Source: CAZMJG01 sp964576365 (GTDB taxonomy: Bacteria > Patescibacteriota > Microgenomatia > UBA1406 > GWC2-37-13). Taken from it: a DNA stretch of 9,304 bases. The notes beneath the pieces were generated by a model. That model saw only the letters and a list, made by a program, of their open reading frames with translations, was not told where the DNA came from and did not search any database. The stretch spans positions 1-9,304 of the forward strand of contig CAZNUT010000043.1 in NCBI GenBank assembly GCA_964576365.1, in the 5' to 3' direction. A program made the position numbers and the translations under genes. Positions 1 through 6,414 of this stretch are shown piece after piece. Every line of letters starts with the position of its first letter. Position 1 is the stretch's first letter.

Positions 1-71
1 TCGCTAAAGTTGATGGTGTAAAGCTCCAAAGGGTCTCCCTGTTGTTGTGGTGGCTGGTAATTCATTTGCAT
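1..71 (-). CDS. 5' end of a gene running off the left edge; possibly a Clp-type AAA+ ATPase
   Basis: An open frame starts at ATG 69-71 (or the in-frame ATG at 63-65) and stays open to the window edge, giving about 23 residues. It begins MQMNYQPPQQQ and continues GDPLELYTINF. A Gln/Pro-rich start followed by a 'PLE.Y..N' pattern recalls the segment just before the first AAA+ domain of ClpB/ClpC proteins that lack the N-terminal repeat domain ('LEKY..NLTE.A..GKLDPVIGR'). That is resemblance over a dozen residues only. A promoter-like pair lies upstream on the same strand at 104-131. No Shine-Dalgarno is visible. It is divergent from the gene at 222. That a gene starts here is fairly likely; its identity is a guess. 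Confidence 0.4.
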   Translation of the reverse strand, partial: MQMNYQPPQQQGDPLELYTINFS

Positions 72-103
72 ATATTGGCAATTAACATCTAACTCTGCTA
101 ATT

Positions 104-131
104 ATTATAGTATATATTATCTTGCTTGCAA
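104..131 (-). promoter_or_regulatory. Promoter for the left-edge minus-strand gene
   Basis: Read on the minus strand there is a perfect TATAAT (104-109) preceded at 16 bp by TTGCAA (126-131), which matches four of six bases of TTGACA. Transcription would begin near position 97 and leave a leader of about 26 nt before the ATG at 71. The -35 box lies inside the palindrome at 117-136, so a protein bound there would block this promoter. Confidence 0.5.
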
Positions 132-136
132 GATAA
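117..136. promoter_or_regulatory. Perfect inverted repeat, candidate operator
   Basis: TTATCTTGC and GCAAGATAA form a perfect 9-bp inverted repeat around a two-base centre (TT). It lies between two divergent promoters. It covers the -35 box of the leftward one and sits 24 bp upstream of the -35 box of the rightward one. A two-base loop and no following T tract argue against a terminator and for a dimeric repressor site. It does not match the CIRCE element (TTAGCACTC-N9-GAGTGCTAA) or the HspR element (CTTGAGT-N7-ACTCAAG), and the regulator is unknown. Confidence 0.5.
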
Positions 137-159
137 AGTATTTGTGTTTAGGAGTTTTG

Positions 160-187
160 TTGACAGGGATAGAACAAATTGTATAAT
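160..187 (+). promoter_or_regulatory. Consensus sigma70-type promoter for the 222 gene
   Basis: TTGACA (160-165) and TATAAT (182-187) are both perfect consensus hexamers separated by 16 bp. Transcription should start near 194, giving a leader of roughly 28 nt before the ATG at 222. The leader is AT-rich and has no Shine-Dalgarno. It is the best promoter in the window by sequence, so this small gene is probably well expressed unless repressed. Confidence 0.8.
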
Positions 188-221
188 ACATATTTATTAT
201 ATATTGAATCATTTATAACAT

Positions 222-623
222 ATGGAACTTACACCTGAACAAATACAAAGAGCTAAGGAGATTTATGAAAATAATGAAAGACAATTTGGCGGTTCGAGTA
301 CAGGGGATAACTTTCAAATTTTTGCAACTATTTGCGATCTCGCAAAGGAAGGATTAATTAATGAGAAGCAGTTGGAATTAGCTGATGCGTATTTTATGCG
401 CAGTATTGTGGGCGGAATGGACAATGAAGACGCACAGCGTATAGTAGGCGAGACAAGGAGAGTCGGTCAGCGATACTTGGACGCTCATCCGGAGGACGGT
501 TCAGAGGACGGTTCAAATGAGGGACAGATAGGCGTAAGTGTTTTACAAATATTTGATTCTCCAGACGTACCTCAAGTTTCTCAAAAACAAAGCTGGGCTC
601 AGTGGCTTGGTATTACAAAATAA
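222..623 (+). CDS. Small acidic protein of unknown function
   Basis: I do not recognise this 133-residue protein. It begins MELTPEQIQRAKEIYE and is predicted mostly helical over residues 1-90, with no signal peptide, membrane segment or cysteine pair. Around residues 91-98 there is a tandem EDGS-EDGS, encoded by a near-perfect 12-bp direct duplication (GAGGACGGTTCA, about 491-514), then a flexible acidic stretch. The C-terminus (QKQSWAQWLGITK) has two Trp residues and could be a short docking helix. The ATG at 222 is chosen because it follows a consensus promoter by about 28 nt; no ribosome binding site supports it. It ends only 6 bp from the convergent msrA stop codon. It is probably a cytoplasmic protein. 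No function can be assigned. Confidence 0.75.
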   Translation: MELTPEQIQRAKEIYENNERQFGGSSTGDNFQIFATICDLAKEGLINEKQLELADAYFMRSIVGGMDNEDAQRIVGETRRVGQRYLDAHPEDGSEDGSNEGQIGVSVLQIFDSPDVPQVSQKQSWAQWLGITK

Positions 624-629
624 TTAACG

Positions 630-1154
630 CTATTTTCCATTCTGGATCTCACTCTTCATCTTCGCCAGTTTGGGCGCGATGACATGCTGGCAATAGGGGG
701 CTTCAGTATTTTTTTCAAAATAATCCTGATGGTATGATTCTGCAGGATAAAAGGGTGTCGCGGGCAGAATTTCGGTCACGATAGGATCATCATATTTTTT
801 CTGAGCCTCTATTTTACTTTTGATCGCACTTTTCTTTTGCGCTTCATCATGATAAAAAATCACTGAGCGATATTGGGTCCCGTGGTCGGCTCCCTGTTGA
901 TTGAGGGTTGTCGGATTGTGCATTTTCCAGAAAATCTCAAGGAGTTTAGGGTAGGTGATTTTTGTTGGATCATACTCGACTTGTATCACTTCAGCATGAC
1001 CTGTCGTGCCTTCACATACATCTTCGTACGTAGGATTTTTAGTTGTCCCACCCATATAACCGGAGGTGATTTTTGAAACTCCACTCAATCGCTGAAAGAT
1101 AGCTTCGCTGCACCAGAAGCAACCCATACCAAATGTGGCCAGAGATGTTTGCAT
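630..1154 (-). CDS. msrA: Peptide-methionine (S)-S-oxide reductase MsrA
   Basis: MsrA reduces methionine-S-sulfoxide in proteins or as the free amino acid, a cytoplasmic oxidative-damage repair step recharged by thioredoxin. The 174-residue protein is full length for the family. Visible motifs are GCFWC at residues 11-15 with catalytic Cys12, GHAEVI with the acid Glu55, the substrate-pocket stretch GADHGTQYRS at 88-97, and a C-terminal APYCQ with Cys155, a likely recycling cysteine together with Cys15. I start it at the ATG at 1152-1154, because the family begins a few residues before the GCFW motif and an upstream in-frame ATG at 1184 would add ten unrelated residues and run through the -10 box. 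No Shine-Dalgarno is present. An extended -10 box ends 6 nt before this ATG, so the mRNA may be leaderless. It is single-domain, with no MsrB fusion, and stands alone on its strand. Confidence 0.96.
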   Translation of the reverse strand: MQTSLATFGMGCFWCSEAIFQRLSGVSKITSGYMGGTTKNPTYEDVCEGTTGHAEVIQVEYDPTKITYPKLLEIFWKMHNPTTLNQQGADHGTQYRSVIFYHDEAQKKSAIKSKIEAQKKYDDPIVTEILPATPFYPAESYHQDYFEKNTEAPYCQHVIAPKLAKMKSEIQNGK

Positions 1155-1160
1155 GATTTT

Positions 1161-1169
1161 ATTATAACA
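1161..1169 (-). promoter_or_regulatory. Extended -10 box of msrA, leaderless layout
   Basis: On the minus strand the sequence TGTTATAAT is a perfect extended -10 element (TG-N-TATAAT). It is followed by six bases (AAAATC) and then the msrA ATG at 1154. With initiation 6-7 nt after the hexamer, transcription would begin at the A of the start codon. No convincing -35 box lies at the usual distance, as is usual for extended -10 promoters. Confidence 0.6.
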
Positions 1170-1243
1170 GCAATCCAACGACACAGCAGTCCAGTCGGTT
1201 AGTTATCGTTATTAAAACAATTCCTGTGTGTAGGTTCGAATTC

Positions 1244-1267
1244 CTGAGTAGCTGAGTGGCTGAGTTG
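1244..1267 (+). repeat. Three tandem 8-bp units, consensus CTGAGTDG
   Basis: CTGAGT(A/G/T)G occurs three times head to tail at 1244, 1252 and 1260, differing only at the seventh base. CT-initial words continue downstream at 1268, 1281, 1289 and 1298 with looser spacing, up to the start of the beta-helix gene. Arrays of the same CTGA-N4 type occur at 3487-3532 and, inverted, at 9255-9289. The copies lie just upstream of a TATAAT box. Confidence 0.7.
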
Positions 1268-1274
1268 CTCACTT

Positions 1275-1299
1275 TATAATCTGATAAACTTGATACACT
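1275..1299 (+). promoter_or_regulatory. Two candidate -10 boxes for the beta-helix gene
   Basis: A perfect TATAAT lies at 1275-1280 and would start transcription near 1287, with a leader of about 18 nt. A second, extended but weaker box TGATACACT (1291-1299; TG-N-TACACT) ends 5 nt before the ATG at 1305 and would give a leaderless message. Neither has a good -35 hexamer at standard spacing, and no Shine-Dalgarno precedes the ATG. Confidence 0.4.
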
Positions 1300-1304
1300 A
1301 AATC

Positions 1305-3272
1305 ATGCGATCTACGTCTATGGCATTAAGTCTTTTGAGTTCTCTTTGTATGCTCTTCATTTCTTTCATGAGTGTCGTTGTAGCAATTCATCACGACAAA
1401 GCGCTCCAGTCTGCCATCATGCCAAAAGAGGCAGTGTCTAGCTACGACACAACACGTGTATTTGCAAAAGATCCTTTGAGTATGAGCAATCTCACTGGAT
1501 CGCTCGCGCGTCTTACATCTGATCCCTGTACGGTGACGGTTGCGGCGGGTGCTTTGATACAAGATGCTCTTAATCAGGCAGCAAGTGGAGCAAATGCAAG
1601 CACAAACCCCTATGTGATTTGTGTCTCCGGAAGCCATCAAGAAAGTATTTCAACTACCCGTAACAATTTGATCATCCGTGGACTTGGCAACCCGGTATTA
1701 ACGCAGGGAACAGATAACAAAATAGTCACTATAAAACATAGTAATGTGACTTTTGAAGGATTTACGGTAGATGGCCGGGTAGGGGGGCAGCCAGCTGATA
1801 ATAAGCTTGTATGGCTGCAAGGGGCAGTAAACTCCGTTGTGCAAAATAATATATTGACATACGGTGGAGGAGAATGTGTACGCATGCTTGCCAACTCGAA
1901 AAATAATGAAGTGCGTTACAACGATATATTGGGTTGCGGGATTTTTAAATATGGCCCCACCAAAAATGGAGAAGCGGTCTATATCGGCCTTGACCCAAGT
2001 GAGTTAGCTACCGCGTCGGGATGGCAGAAATATAAAGTAGGATATGGTGTGCAGTGTCCCGCAGGAAGCCAAATCTGCTATGACGACACAGGAGGGAATA
2101 AAGTACATCACAATCGCATACAACCTGCATATGCTCCATATACAAACAAAGGAAATGAGTGCGTAGATGTCAAAGAAGGAAGCAGAAACAATATTATTTC
2201 TTATAATTCCTGCACCGGCCAGCTCGACCCTGAAAGTGCTGCTCTTGATACACGCTCAAGCAATAATACATTCAGCCACAATACAGTCACCGGAGCAGTC
2301 ACTGTCATCGGAGCGGGTATCCGTATTGGTGCGACAAATAAAGATGCAGCGCGGCCAGATGGAAGTGTGATTCCCAACAATCCCTGGAACGCTGAAAACA
2401 ACACCATCGTAAAAAATGAACTACTTTCCTATAGCCATCCGTATGCCGTCAAAATGGCCAATACCACAAGTGGTCTTAAACAAGCTCTTTCATGTGGTAA
2501 CGTGATCAAGACAGGAGGCACTTTTTCCCAGGATACACAACTTATCGATAATCCACCATGTGGTGCATCTGATGATGGAAAAGTCGCTGGTGTGGGTACT
2601 GAGTGCACAGGCGTGAGTTGTAATTCTGGCTCTCCTCCGGTTGAAGTAGTGCCACCTACAGCGATACCTACTTCTGTTTCTGGAGTAACGACAACTCCTG
2701 TCAATACCCCCACTGGAACTCCTGTCATAACTCCTGCCGGTCCAACTGCTACTCCCACTATCACACCAACCCCTTCAAATACTCCGACGCCAACACCTAC
2801 TCCCGGACCTCGATTTGCGGAATGCAATGCCTGTGGTTACTGTTTGCAAAAAGAGCCACCAGAAGGAGTTGAAAAGTGCATGGAATGTCTGTATCCAGGT
2901 TTAACTCTTGAAGATTCATTGAGAATTGATCCGGATTTAGGCAAAGCAGCTGAGGCAAAAAAAGGAAAATATTACACACAGCTTGGATGTATAGACACAG
3001 GAACCGGTTCTTTTTCATCCGCTGAAGGAGCGGGTGCAGTTCTCAATTTTTTCCTCAGTAAACTTGTGTTCCCGATTACGGGTATTCTGGCACTTCTTGC
3101 TCTTATTTATGGCGCATATCTTCTTATCACTTCACAGGATAATCCTGAACAAATACAAAAAGGAAGATTGTGGATCATTGGTGCTATAGTAGGTGCGGTC
3201 TTTGTCTTTTCTGCAGTACTTCTTGTACAGACAGTAGGAAAGGATATCCTTAAGATTCCAGGGATAAATTAG
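1305..3272 (+). CDS. Secreted parallel beta-helix protein with Cys cluster and T4SS-pilin-like membrane tail
   Basis: A 655-residue exported multidomain protein. Residues 1-27 form a hydrophobic signal peptide ending around SVVVA. Residues about 115-400 are a right-handed parallel beta-helix, rich in short strand-Asn turns such as NVTFEGFTVDG, NSVVQNNILTYGG, NKVHHNRIQ, NNIISYNSCTG and NNTFSHNTVTG, as in pectate-lyase-like and NosD/CASH proteins. Residues about 448-502 are a Pro/Thr linker ending in TPTPTPTP. A cysteine cluster follows with C507, C510, C513, C525 and C528 (CxxCxxC, 11 residues, CxxC). Two membrane helices (about 586-608 and 622-644) flank the loop TSQDNPEQIQKGR, resembling the VirB2/TrbC-like 'T4SS pilin' family of CPR genomes, including the ending near IPG. 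The likely role is a surface-anchored polysaccharide-binding or -cleaving protein. I cannot place a catalytic lyase site. The start could also be the ATG at 1320. Confidence 0.85.
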   Translation: MRSTSMALSLLSSLCMLFISFMSVVVAIHHDKALQSAIMPKEAVSSYDTTRVFAKDPLSMSNLTGSLARLTSDPCTVTVAAGALIQDALNQAASGANASTNPYVICVSGSHQESISTTRNNLIIRGLGNPVLTQGTDNKIVTIKHSNVTFEGFTVDGRVGGQPADNKLVWLQGAVNSVVQNNILTYGGGECVRMLANSKNNEVRYNDILGCGIFKYGPTKNGEAVYIGLDPSELATASGWQKYKVGYGVQCPAGSQICYDDTGGNKVHHNRIQPAYAPYTNKGNECVDVKEGSRNNIISYNSCTGQLDPESAALDTRSSNNTFSHNTVTGAVTVIGAGIRIGATNKDAARPDGSVIPNNPWNAENNTIVKNELLSYSHPYAVKMANTTSGLKQALSCGNVIKTGGTFSQDTQLIDNPPCGASDDGKVAGVGTECTGVSCNSGSPPVEVVPPTAIPTSVSGVTTTPVNTPTGTPVITPAGPTATPTITPTPSNTPTPTPTPGPRFAECNACGYCLQKEPPEGVEKCMECLYPGLTLEDSLRIDPDLGKAAEAKKGKYYTQLGCIDTGTGSFSSAEGAGAVLNFFLSKLVFPITGILALLALIYGAYLLITSQDNPEQIQKGRLWIIGAIVGAVFVFSAVLLVQTVGKDILKIPGIN

Positions 3273-3486
3273 GAATGAAAAAAGAAAAATTAAGAATTAC
3301 GAATAGTTGTACGAAATAGATTCTGTCACTTCGTTAATCCTCCCATCCGTACTTTAATTTGCCATTTGTTATTTATTACCACCCATTGCACATAGAATTT
3401 AAATCAGATTTAGTCCAAAAATCATTATCACGAGCTTGATTCGGGATCTTTAGTTAAATGAGATACAGAAATGAGATCAGCATGAC
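3273..3486. other. Intergenic spacer without a recognisable gene
   Basis: This AT-rich stretch after the beta-helix gene has no credible ORF on either strand, no tRNA-like fold and no strong hairpin with a T tract. No terminator for the upstream gene is evident. It leads into the period-8 repeat array at 3487-3532 and then the hydrolase promoter, for 288 bp without a gene in all. Confidence 0.6.
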
Positions 3487-3532
3487 CTGATAACCTATTA
3501 CCTAAAAACTGACCAACTGAGCAGCTAGACAC
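3487..3532 (+). repeat. Degenerate CTGA-N4 array, about 8-bp period
   Basis: Words beginning CTGA or CTA start at 3487, 3495, 3502, 3509, 3517 and 3525, with spacings of 8, 7, 7, 8 and 8 bp. Three of the six begin CTGA; the others begin CTAT, CTAA and CTAG. The array ends 6 bp before the TATAAT box of the hydrolase gene, much like the array at 1244 that precedes the beta-helix gene promoter. It is degenerate, so the periodicity is the signal rather than sequence identity. Confidence 0.5.
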
Positions 3533-3538
3533 ATGGTG

Positions 3539-3553
3539 TATAATTTTTATTAT
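3539..3553 (+). promoter_or_regulatory. -10 region of the hydrolase gene
   Basis: TATAAT at 3539-3544 would start transcription near 3551, leaving about 10 nt before the ATG. A second box, TATTAT (3548-3553), ends 7 nt before the ATG at 3561 and would give a leaderless message. There is no clear -35 hexamer and no Shine-Dalgarno in either possible leader. Confidence 0.5.
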
Positions 3554-3560
3554 AGACGCT

Positions 3561-4607
3561 ATGCGTAGATATACTCTTATTTTTATTCTCGGTTTGGTTT
3601 TTATCATTGGAGTAGCTGTTTTTTATTTTAAAAATAACCTTCAAAAAATATCAGTCGGAAATAAAATAGCCCCCGTAATCCCACTCATCACTTCTTTGCC
3701 GGCGATGTTTGAGCATCCACTCAGTATTGAAAAATTGAGATCCCGCACCTATCAAGCTACTCCCTTGGTGAGGGAGTCTATAGTTGCGCAAAATGCGGCA
3801 TATACAAAATATCTTATTTCCTATCAATCTGACAGGCTCAAGATTTATGGTGTTATGGCAGTGCCTCGATCTGCCGACGGAGGTCAGAAATTACCGGCTA
3901 TTTTATTTAATCATGGATACATACCGCCAGATCAATACATAAATACCGAAAAATATGTTGCATACATTGATACATTTGCGCGGGCAGGCTATGTTGTATT
4001 GATGCCGGATTACCGTGGTCATGGAGAGTCACAAGGCAATCCGGAAGGCGGATACTTTTCTCCCGGTTACACTATAGATGTCCTCAACGCATATGAGTCT
4101 TTAAAAAAAGATTCTACCGTTGATCCAAAGCGTATTGGCATGTGGGGGCATTCTATGGGAGGACATGTGAGCGTGAGGGCAGCAGCTATAAATCCAGATA
4201 TCAAATCTATTGTCATCTGGGCTGGTGTTGTAGGAAGGTATGAAGATATTTTTAATCTTTTTTTTCGCCGGCCTTCCCGGGAAGGAACGCAGCAACAACA
4301 AGCACGTTGGCGCACTACCCGTTCTCAAATTGTGGGCCGATATGGAGAGCCAGATGAAAATTCTGAATTTTGGACAAGCATAGATGCGGTGAAATACCTC
4401 GCAAAAGATCAAGAATTTCAAATTCACCATGGTGCAGTTGATAGTACGGTGAATGTGGAAGTATCTCGCGTATTTCAGAAATATCTACAAAGCAAAAAAT
4501 TTACATCAGAATATTTTGAATACCCGTATGAAGATCACAATATAAATGGACCTTCTTTTGTTGTTGCTATGCAACGAGCGATAGACTTCTTTGATCAAAA
4601 TCTGTGA
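3561..4607 (+). CDS. Membrane-anchored alpha/beta hydrolase, S9 peptidase/dienelactone-hydrolase type
   Basis: A 348-residue serine hydrolase. Residues 5-23 are one hydrophobic segment (LIFILGLVFIIGVAVFYF) with basic residues before it, so it is either a signal anchor or a signal peptide, and the enzyme acts outside the membrane. The fold is complete. An HG oxyanion motif is at His118-Gly119 (FNHGYIPP), DYRGHGES follows, the nucleophile elbow GHSMGG has Ser198, the acid is probably Asp294 (HHGAVDSTVN) and the base is His326 (YEDHNING). This arrangement matches the prolyl-oligopeptidase-like (S9) and acyl-peptide hydrolase branch without the beta-propeller. The substrate cannot be read from sequence; a peptidase or an esterase is possible. 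It has its own -10 box, no Shine-Dalgarno, and lies 46 bp upstream of the two-component operon, which has its own promoter. Confidence 0.9.
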   Translation: MRRYTLIFILGLVFIIGVAVFYFKNNLQKISVGNKIAPVIPLITSLPAMFEHPLSIEKLRSRTYQATPLVRESIVAQNAAYTKYLISYQSDRLKIYGVMAVPRSADGGQKLPAILFNHGYIPPDQYINTEKYVAYIDTFARAGYVVLMPDYRGHGESQGNPEGGYFSPGYTIDVLNAYESLKKDSTVDPKRIGMWGHSMGGHVSVRAAAINPDIKSIVIWAGVVGRYEDIFNLFFRRPSREGTQQQQARWRTTRSQIVGRYGEPDENSEFWTSIDAVKYLAKDQEFQIHHGAVDSTVNVEVSRVFQKYLQSKKFTSEYFEYPYEDHNINGPSFVVAMQRAIDFFDQNL

Positions 4608-4641
4608 TTTTTTTCTTTCAGTTGGAATTCAGTTTGTTTCA

Positions 4642-4647
4642 TATAAT
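4642..4647 (+). promoter_or_regulatory. -10 box of the response regulator gene, leaderless layout
   Basis: A perfect TATAAT is followed by ATTGGT and then the ATG at 4654, so initiation 6-7 nt downstream would coincide with the start codon. A TTGGAA lies at 4622-4627, but with only 14 bp of spacing it is a poor -35. No Shine-Dalgarno precedes the ATG. An upstream TTG start at 4591 would begin inside the end of the hydrolase gene and add 21 residues foreign to the receiver family. Confidence 0.6.
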
Positions 4648-4653
4648 ATTGGT

Positions 4654-5337
4654 ATGAAAATACTACTGGTCGAAGACGAAGAGCGTCTCGCTCGAACTCT
4701 CAAAAAAGGACTTGAGCTAGAGCGTTTCACTGTAGATATCGCTCATCGAGGAGATGAAGGATATGATCTTGCAGCGACTCAAGAGTATGATTTGATTATT
4801 CTAGATCGGATGCTACCTGGGATGGAAGGACTGGCTGTCTGTCAGGCTCTCCGGAAAAATCATATTTCTACTCCTATACTTATGCTGACCGCCAAATCGA
4901 CAACGCTCGACAAGGTGGAAGGATTGGATACAGGAGCAGATGATTATCTTGCAAAACCATTTGAATTTATTGAGCTGTTGGCTCGTATCAGATCGCTTGT
5001 ACGGCGGCCGGCCACGTTGACAAGCAGTATACTGCGCATAGATGATTTGACCCTTGATGCTTCGTCATATCAGGTACAGCGAGCGGGTAAAGCTATTACA
5101 CTCACTCAGCGAGAGTTTGCGCTTTTGGTTTATTTGATGCGGCATCAAAATAGAATAGTGACCAAGGATCAGATCATTCAACATGTTTGGGAGTATGACG
5201 CTGATATTCTGCCAAATACGGTAGAGGCATATATTGCACATTTACGGCACAAAATTGATGAGCCATTTAAAAACAAGAAAAAATTGATCAGAACTGTGAG
5301 AGGATTTGGTTATCAATTGGTATCAGGTCATGTTTAA
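4654..5337 (+). CDS. OmpR/PhoB-family response regulator
   Basis: A 227-residue two-domain transcription factor. The receiver domain (about 1-118) begins MKILLVEDEE and holds the acidic pair Glu7-Asp8, the phosphoacceptor Asp51 (LIILDRMLPG), the switch residue Thr79 (MLTAKS) and the conserved Lys101 (YLAKPF). The C-terminal winged helix (about 128-224) shows the family pattern LTQREFALLVYLMRHQNRIVTKDQI, the recognition-helix region NTVEAYIAHLRHKID and the wing ending RTVRGFGYQL. Phosphorylation by the downstream kinase should drive dimerisation and DNA binding. The start is set at the ATG at 4654 because the first beta strand begins there. Its last 8 bp overlap the kinase start, giving a coupled operon. 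Target genes are not identifiable; the exported protein at 6435 is the closest candidate. Confidence 0.95.
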   Translation: MKILLVEDEERLARTLKKGLELERFTVDIAHRGDEGYDLAATQEYDLIILDRMLPGMEGLAVCQALRKNHISTPILMLTAKSTTLDKVEGLDTGADDYLAKPFEFIELLARIRSLVRRPATLTSSILRIDDLTLDASSYQVQRAGKAITLTQREFALLVYLMRHQNRIVTKDQIIQHVWEYDADILPNTVEAYIAHLRHKIDEPFKNKKKLIRTVRGFGYQLVSGHV

Positions 5338-6361
5338 ATCTGCGCGTATAAAACTGACTCTTTGGTATTTATTGAGTATTATGACCATCAGTCTGATCTT
5401 TAGTGGCGTGATATATCATCTTATCGTGCGGGAAGTAGTGCGATTTGATAATCTGCAACGTAATCGTATTGAACGAAATATGCAGATGAAGATGAACCCT
5501 GCGTTGAGGCGAACTTTGAAACAGGTGTCACCTCAACCTGTACCTCAGTCGGATCTAGTCGGAGAGGTAAAGCAGAGAATATTTGTTGGCATACTGCTCA
5601 TCAATAGTGCTATTTTTATCGCTGCTTTGGGTCTGGGTTATTTCCTGGCGGGTAGGACATTGTCACCCATTCAACAGATGGTAGAGGATCAGCAACGTTT
5701 TATCAGCGATGCATCTCACGAGCTCAAGACTCCTATTGCCTCCCTCAAAGCAGCATTTGAAATCTATCTTCGTGAAAAAAGTCATACAAAAAAAGACATG
5801 GATCTTCTGGTCAGGGAGAGTCTAGTCGAAACGAACAGGCTTCGTTATCTCACTGAATCGCTTTTGCAGCTGATACGTTTTGGCTCACAACAGGGACATG
5901 GGCATTTTGCTCTTTTTGAGATGGGTCACCTGGTGCAGAAAGCAGTTGATTCTATTCAATCATCTGCACGGTTAAAGAATATCGTTATTCGAACCACGCT
6001 GAACACACATATGGTGTATGGAGATGAAGAAAGTCTCAAGAAACTCACACTGATTTTACTCGACAATGCCGTGAAATATACACCTTCCGGCGGAGAAATC
6101 GAAATTTCTTTGCATGGGTCTGATAAATCGGTCAATCTCTCGGTGAGCGATACAGGTATCGGTATTGCAGAAAAAGATACAGGGCGGATTTTTGACCGTT
6201 TTTATCGTGCTGATTCTGCGCGCCATCGCGATGGAGGAGAGGGTGGATATGGGCTTGGCCTTGCTATTGCCAAGGAAATTGTGAGTGCTCATAAAGGAAC
6301 TATAAAAGTTCAGAGTAAGCCAAATAAAGGGACAAAGATTATGGTAACACTTCCTTGTTGA
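5330..6361 (+). CDS. Membrane sensor histidine kinase, no HAMP domain
   Basis: A 343-residue partner kinase. There are two membrane helices (about 11-33 and 84-107) with a short 50-residue extracytoplasmic loop rich in Arg, Met and Gln. A roughly 15-residue linker takes the place of a HAMP domain, as in CiaH-like kinases. The dimerisation/phosphoacceptor segment FISDASHELKTPIASL carries His130. The ATPase domain has the N box LDNAVKYTP (Asn246), G1 DTGIG (Asp274), the F box FDRFYR and G2 GYGLGLAIAK (307-316), so all catalytic boxes are present. The small sensor loop suggests signals sensed within or near the membrane. The ATG at 5330 is chosen because it lies inside the regulator's last codons (ATGTTTAA, 8-bp overlap), and there is no better start. 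It has no Shine-Dalgarno and translation is likely coupled. Confidence 0.94.
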   Translation: MFKSARIKLTLWYLLSIMTISLIFSGVIYHLIVREVVRFDNLQRNRIERNMQMKMNPALRRTLKQVSPQPVPQSDLVGEVKQRIFVGILLINSAIFIAALGLGYFLAGRTLSPIQQMVEDQQRFISDASHELKTPIASLKAAFEIYLREKSHTKKDMDLLVRESLVETNRLRYLTESLLQLIRFGSQQGHGHFALFEMGHLVQKAVDSIQSSARLKNIVIRTTLNTHMVYGDEESLKKLTLILLDNAVKYTPSGGEIEISLHGSDKSVNLSVSDTGIGIAEKDTGRIFDRFYRADSARHRDGGEGGYGLGLAIAKEIVSAHKGTIKVQSKPNKGTKIMVTLPC

Positions 6362-6414
6362 GTATATATTTCTTCATCAGCTTTTTTTCAGGTTGATTTA
6401 TTATTCTTACTTTT

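Noticed and set aside
1218..1249. A tRNA T-arm-like GGTTCGAATTCC with a D-arm-like AGTCGGTTAG some 40 bases upstream.
   Set aside because: The T-stem pairs only if one T is ignored, no 7-bp acceptor stem can be formed, and no anticodon stem is evident. At best it is a decayed fragment, and chance is adequate.
2429..2827. Open frame on the minus strand rich in GVGVGVGV.
   Set aside because: It is the antisense shadow of the Pro/Thr (TPTP) linker of the beta-helix protein, whose repetitive codons lack stops in that frame. It has no start signal.
991..3490. Exact 13-bp match TCAGCATGACCTG at 991-1003 and 3478-3490.
   Set aside because: One copy is inside msrA coding sequence, and about one chance match of this length is expected in a window of this size.
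1244..3532. CRISPR array from the intergenic repeats.
   Set aside because: Units are about 8 bp, degenerate and without spacers, and no cas gene is present.
4591..4653. Upstream TTG start for the response regulator.
   Set aside because: The receiver fold starts at MKILLVEDEE. The extra 21 residues would overlap the hydrolase gene and include the -10 box.
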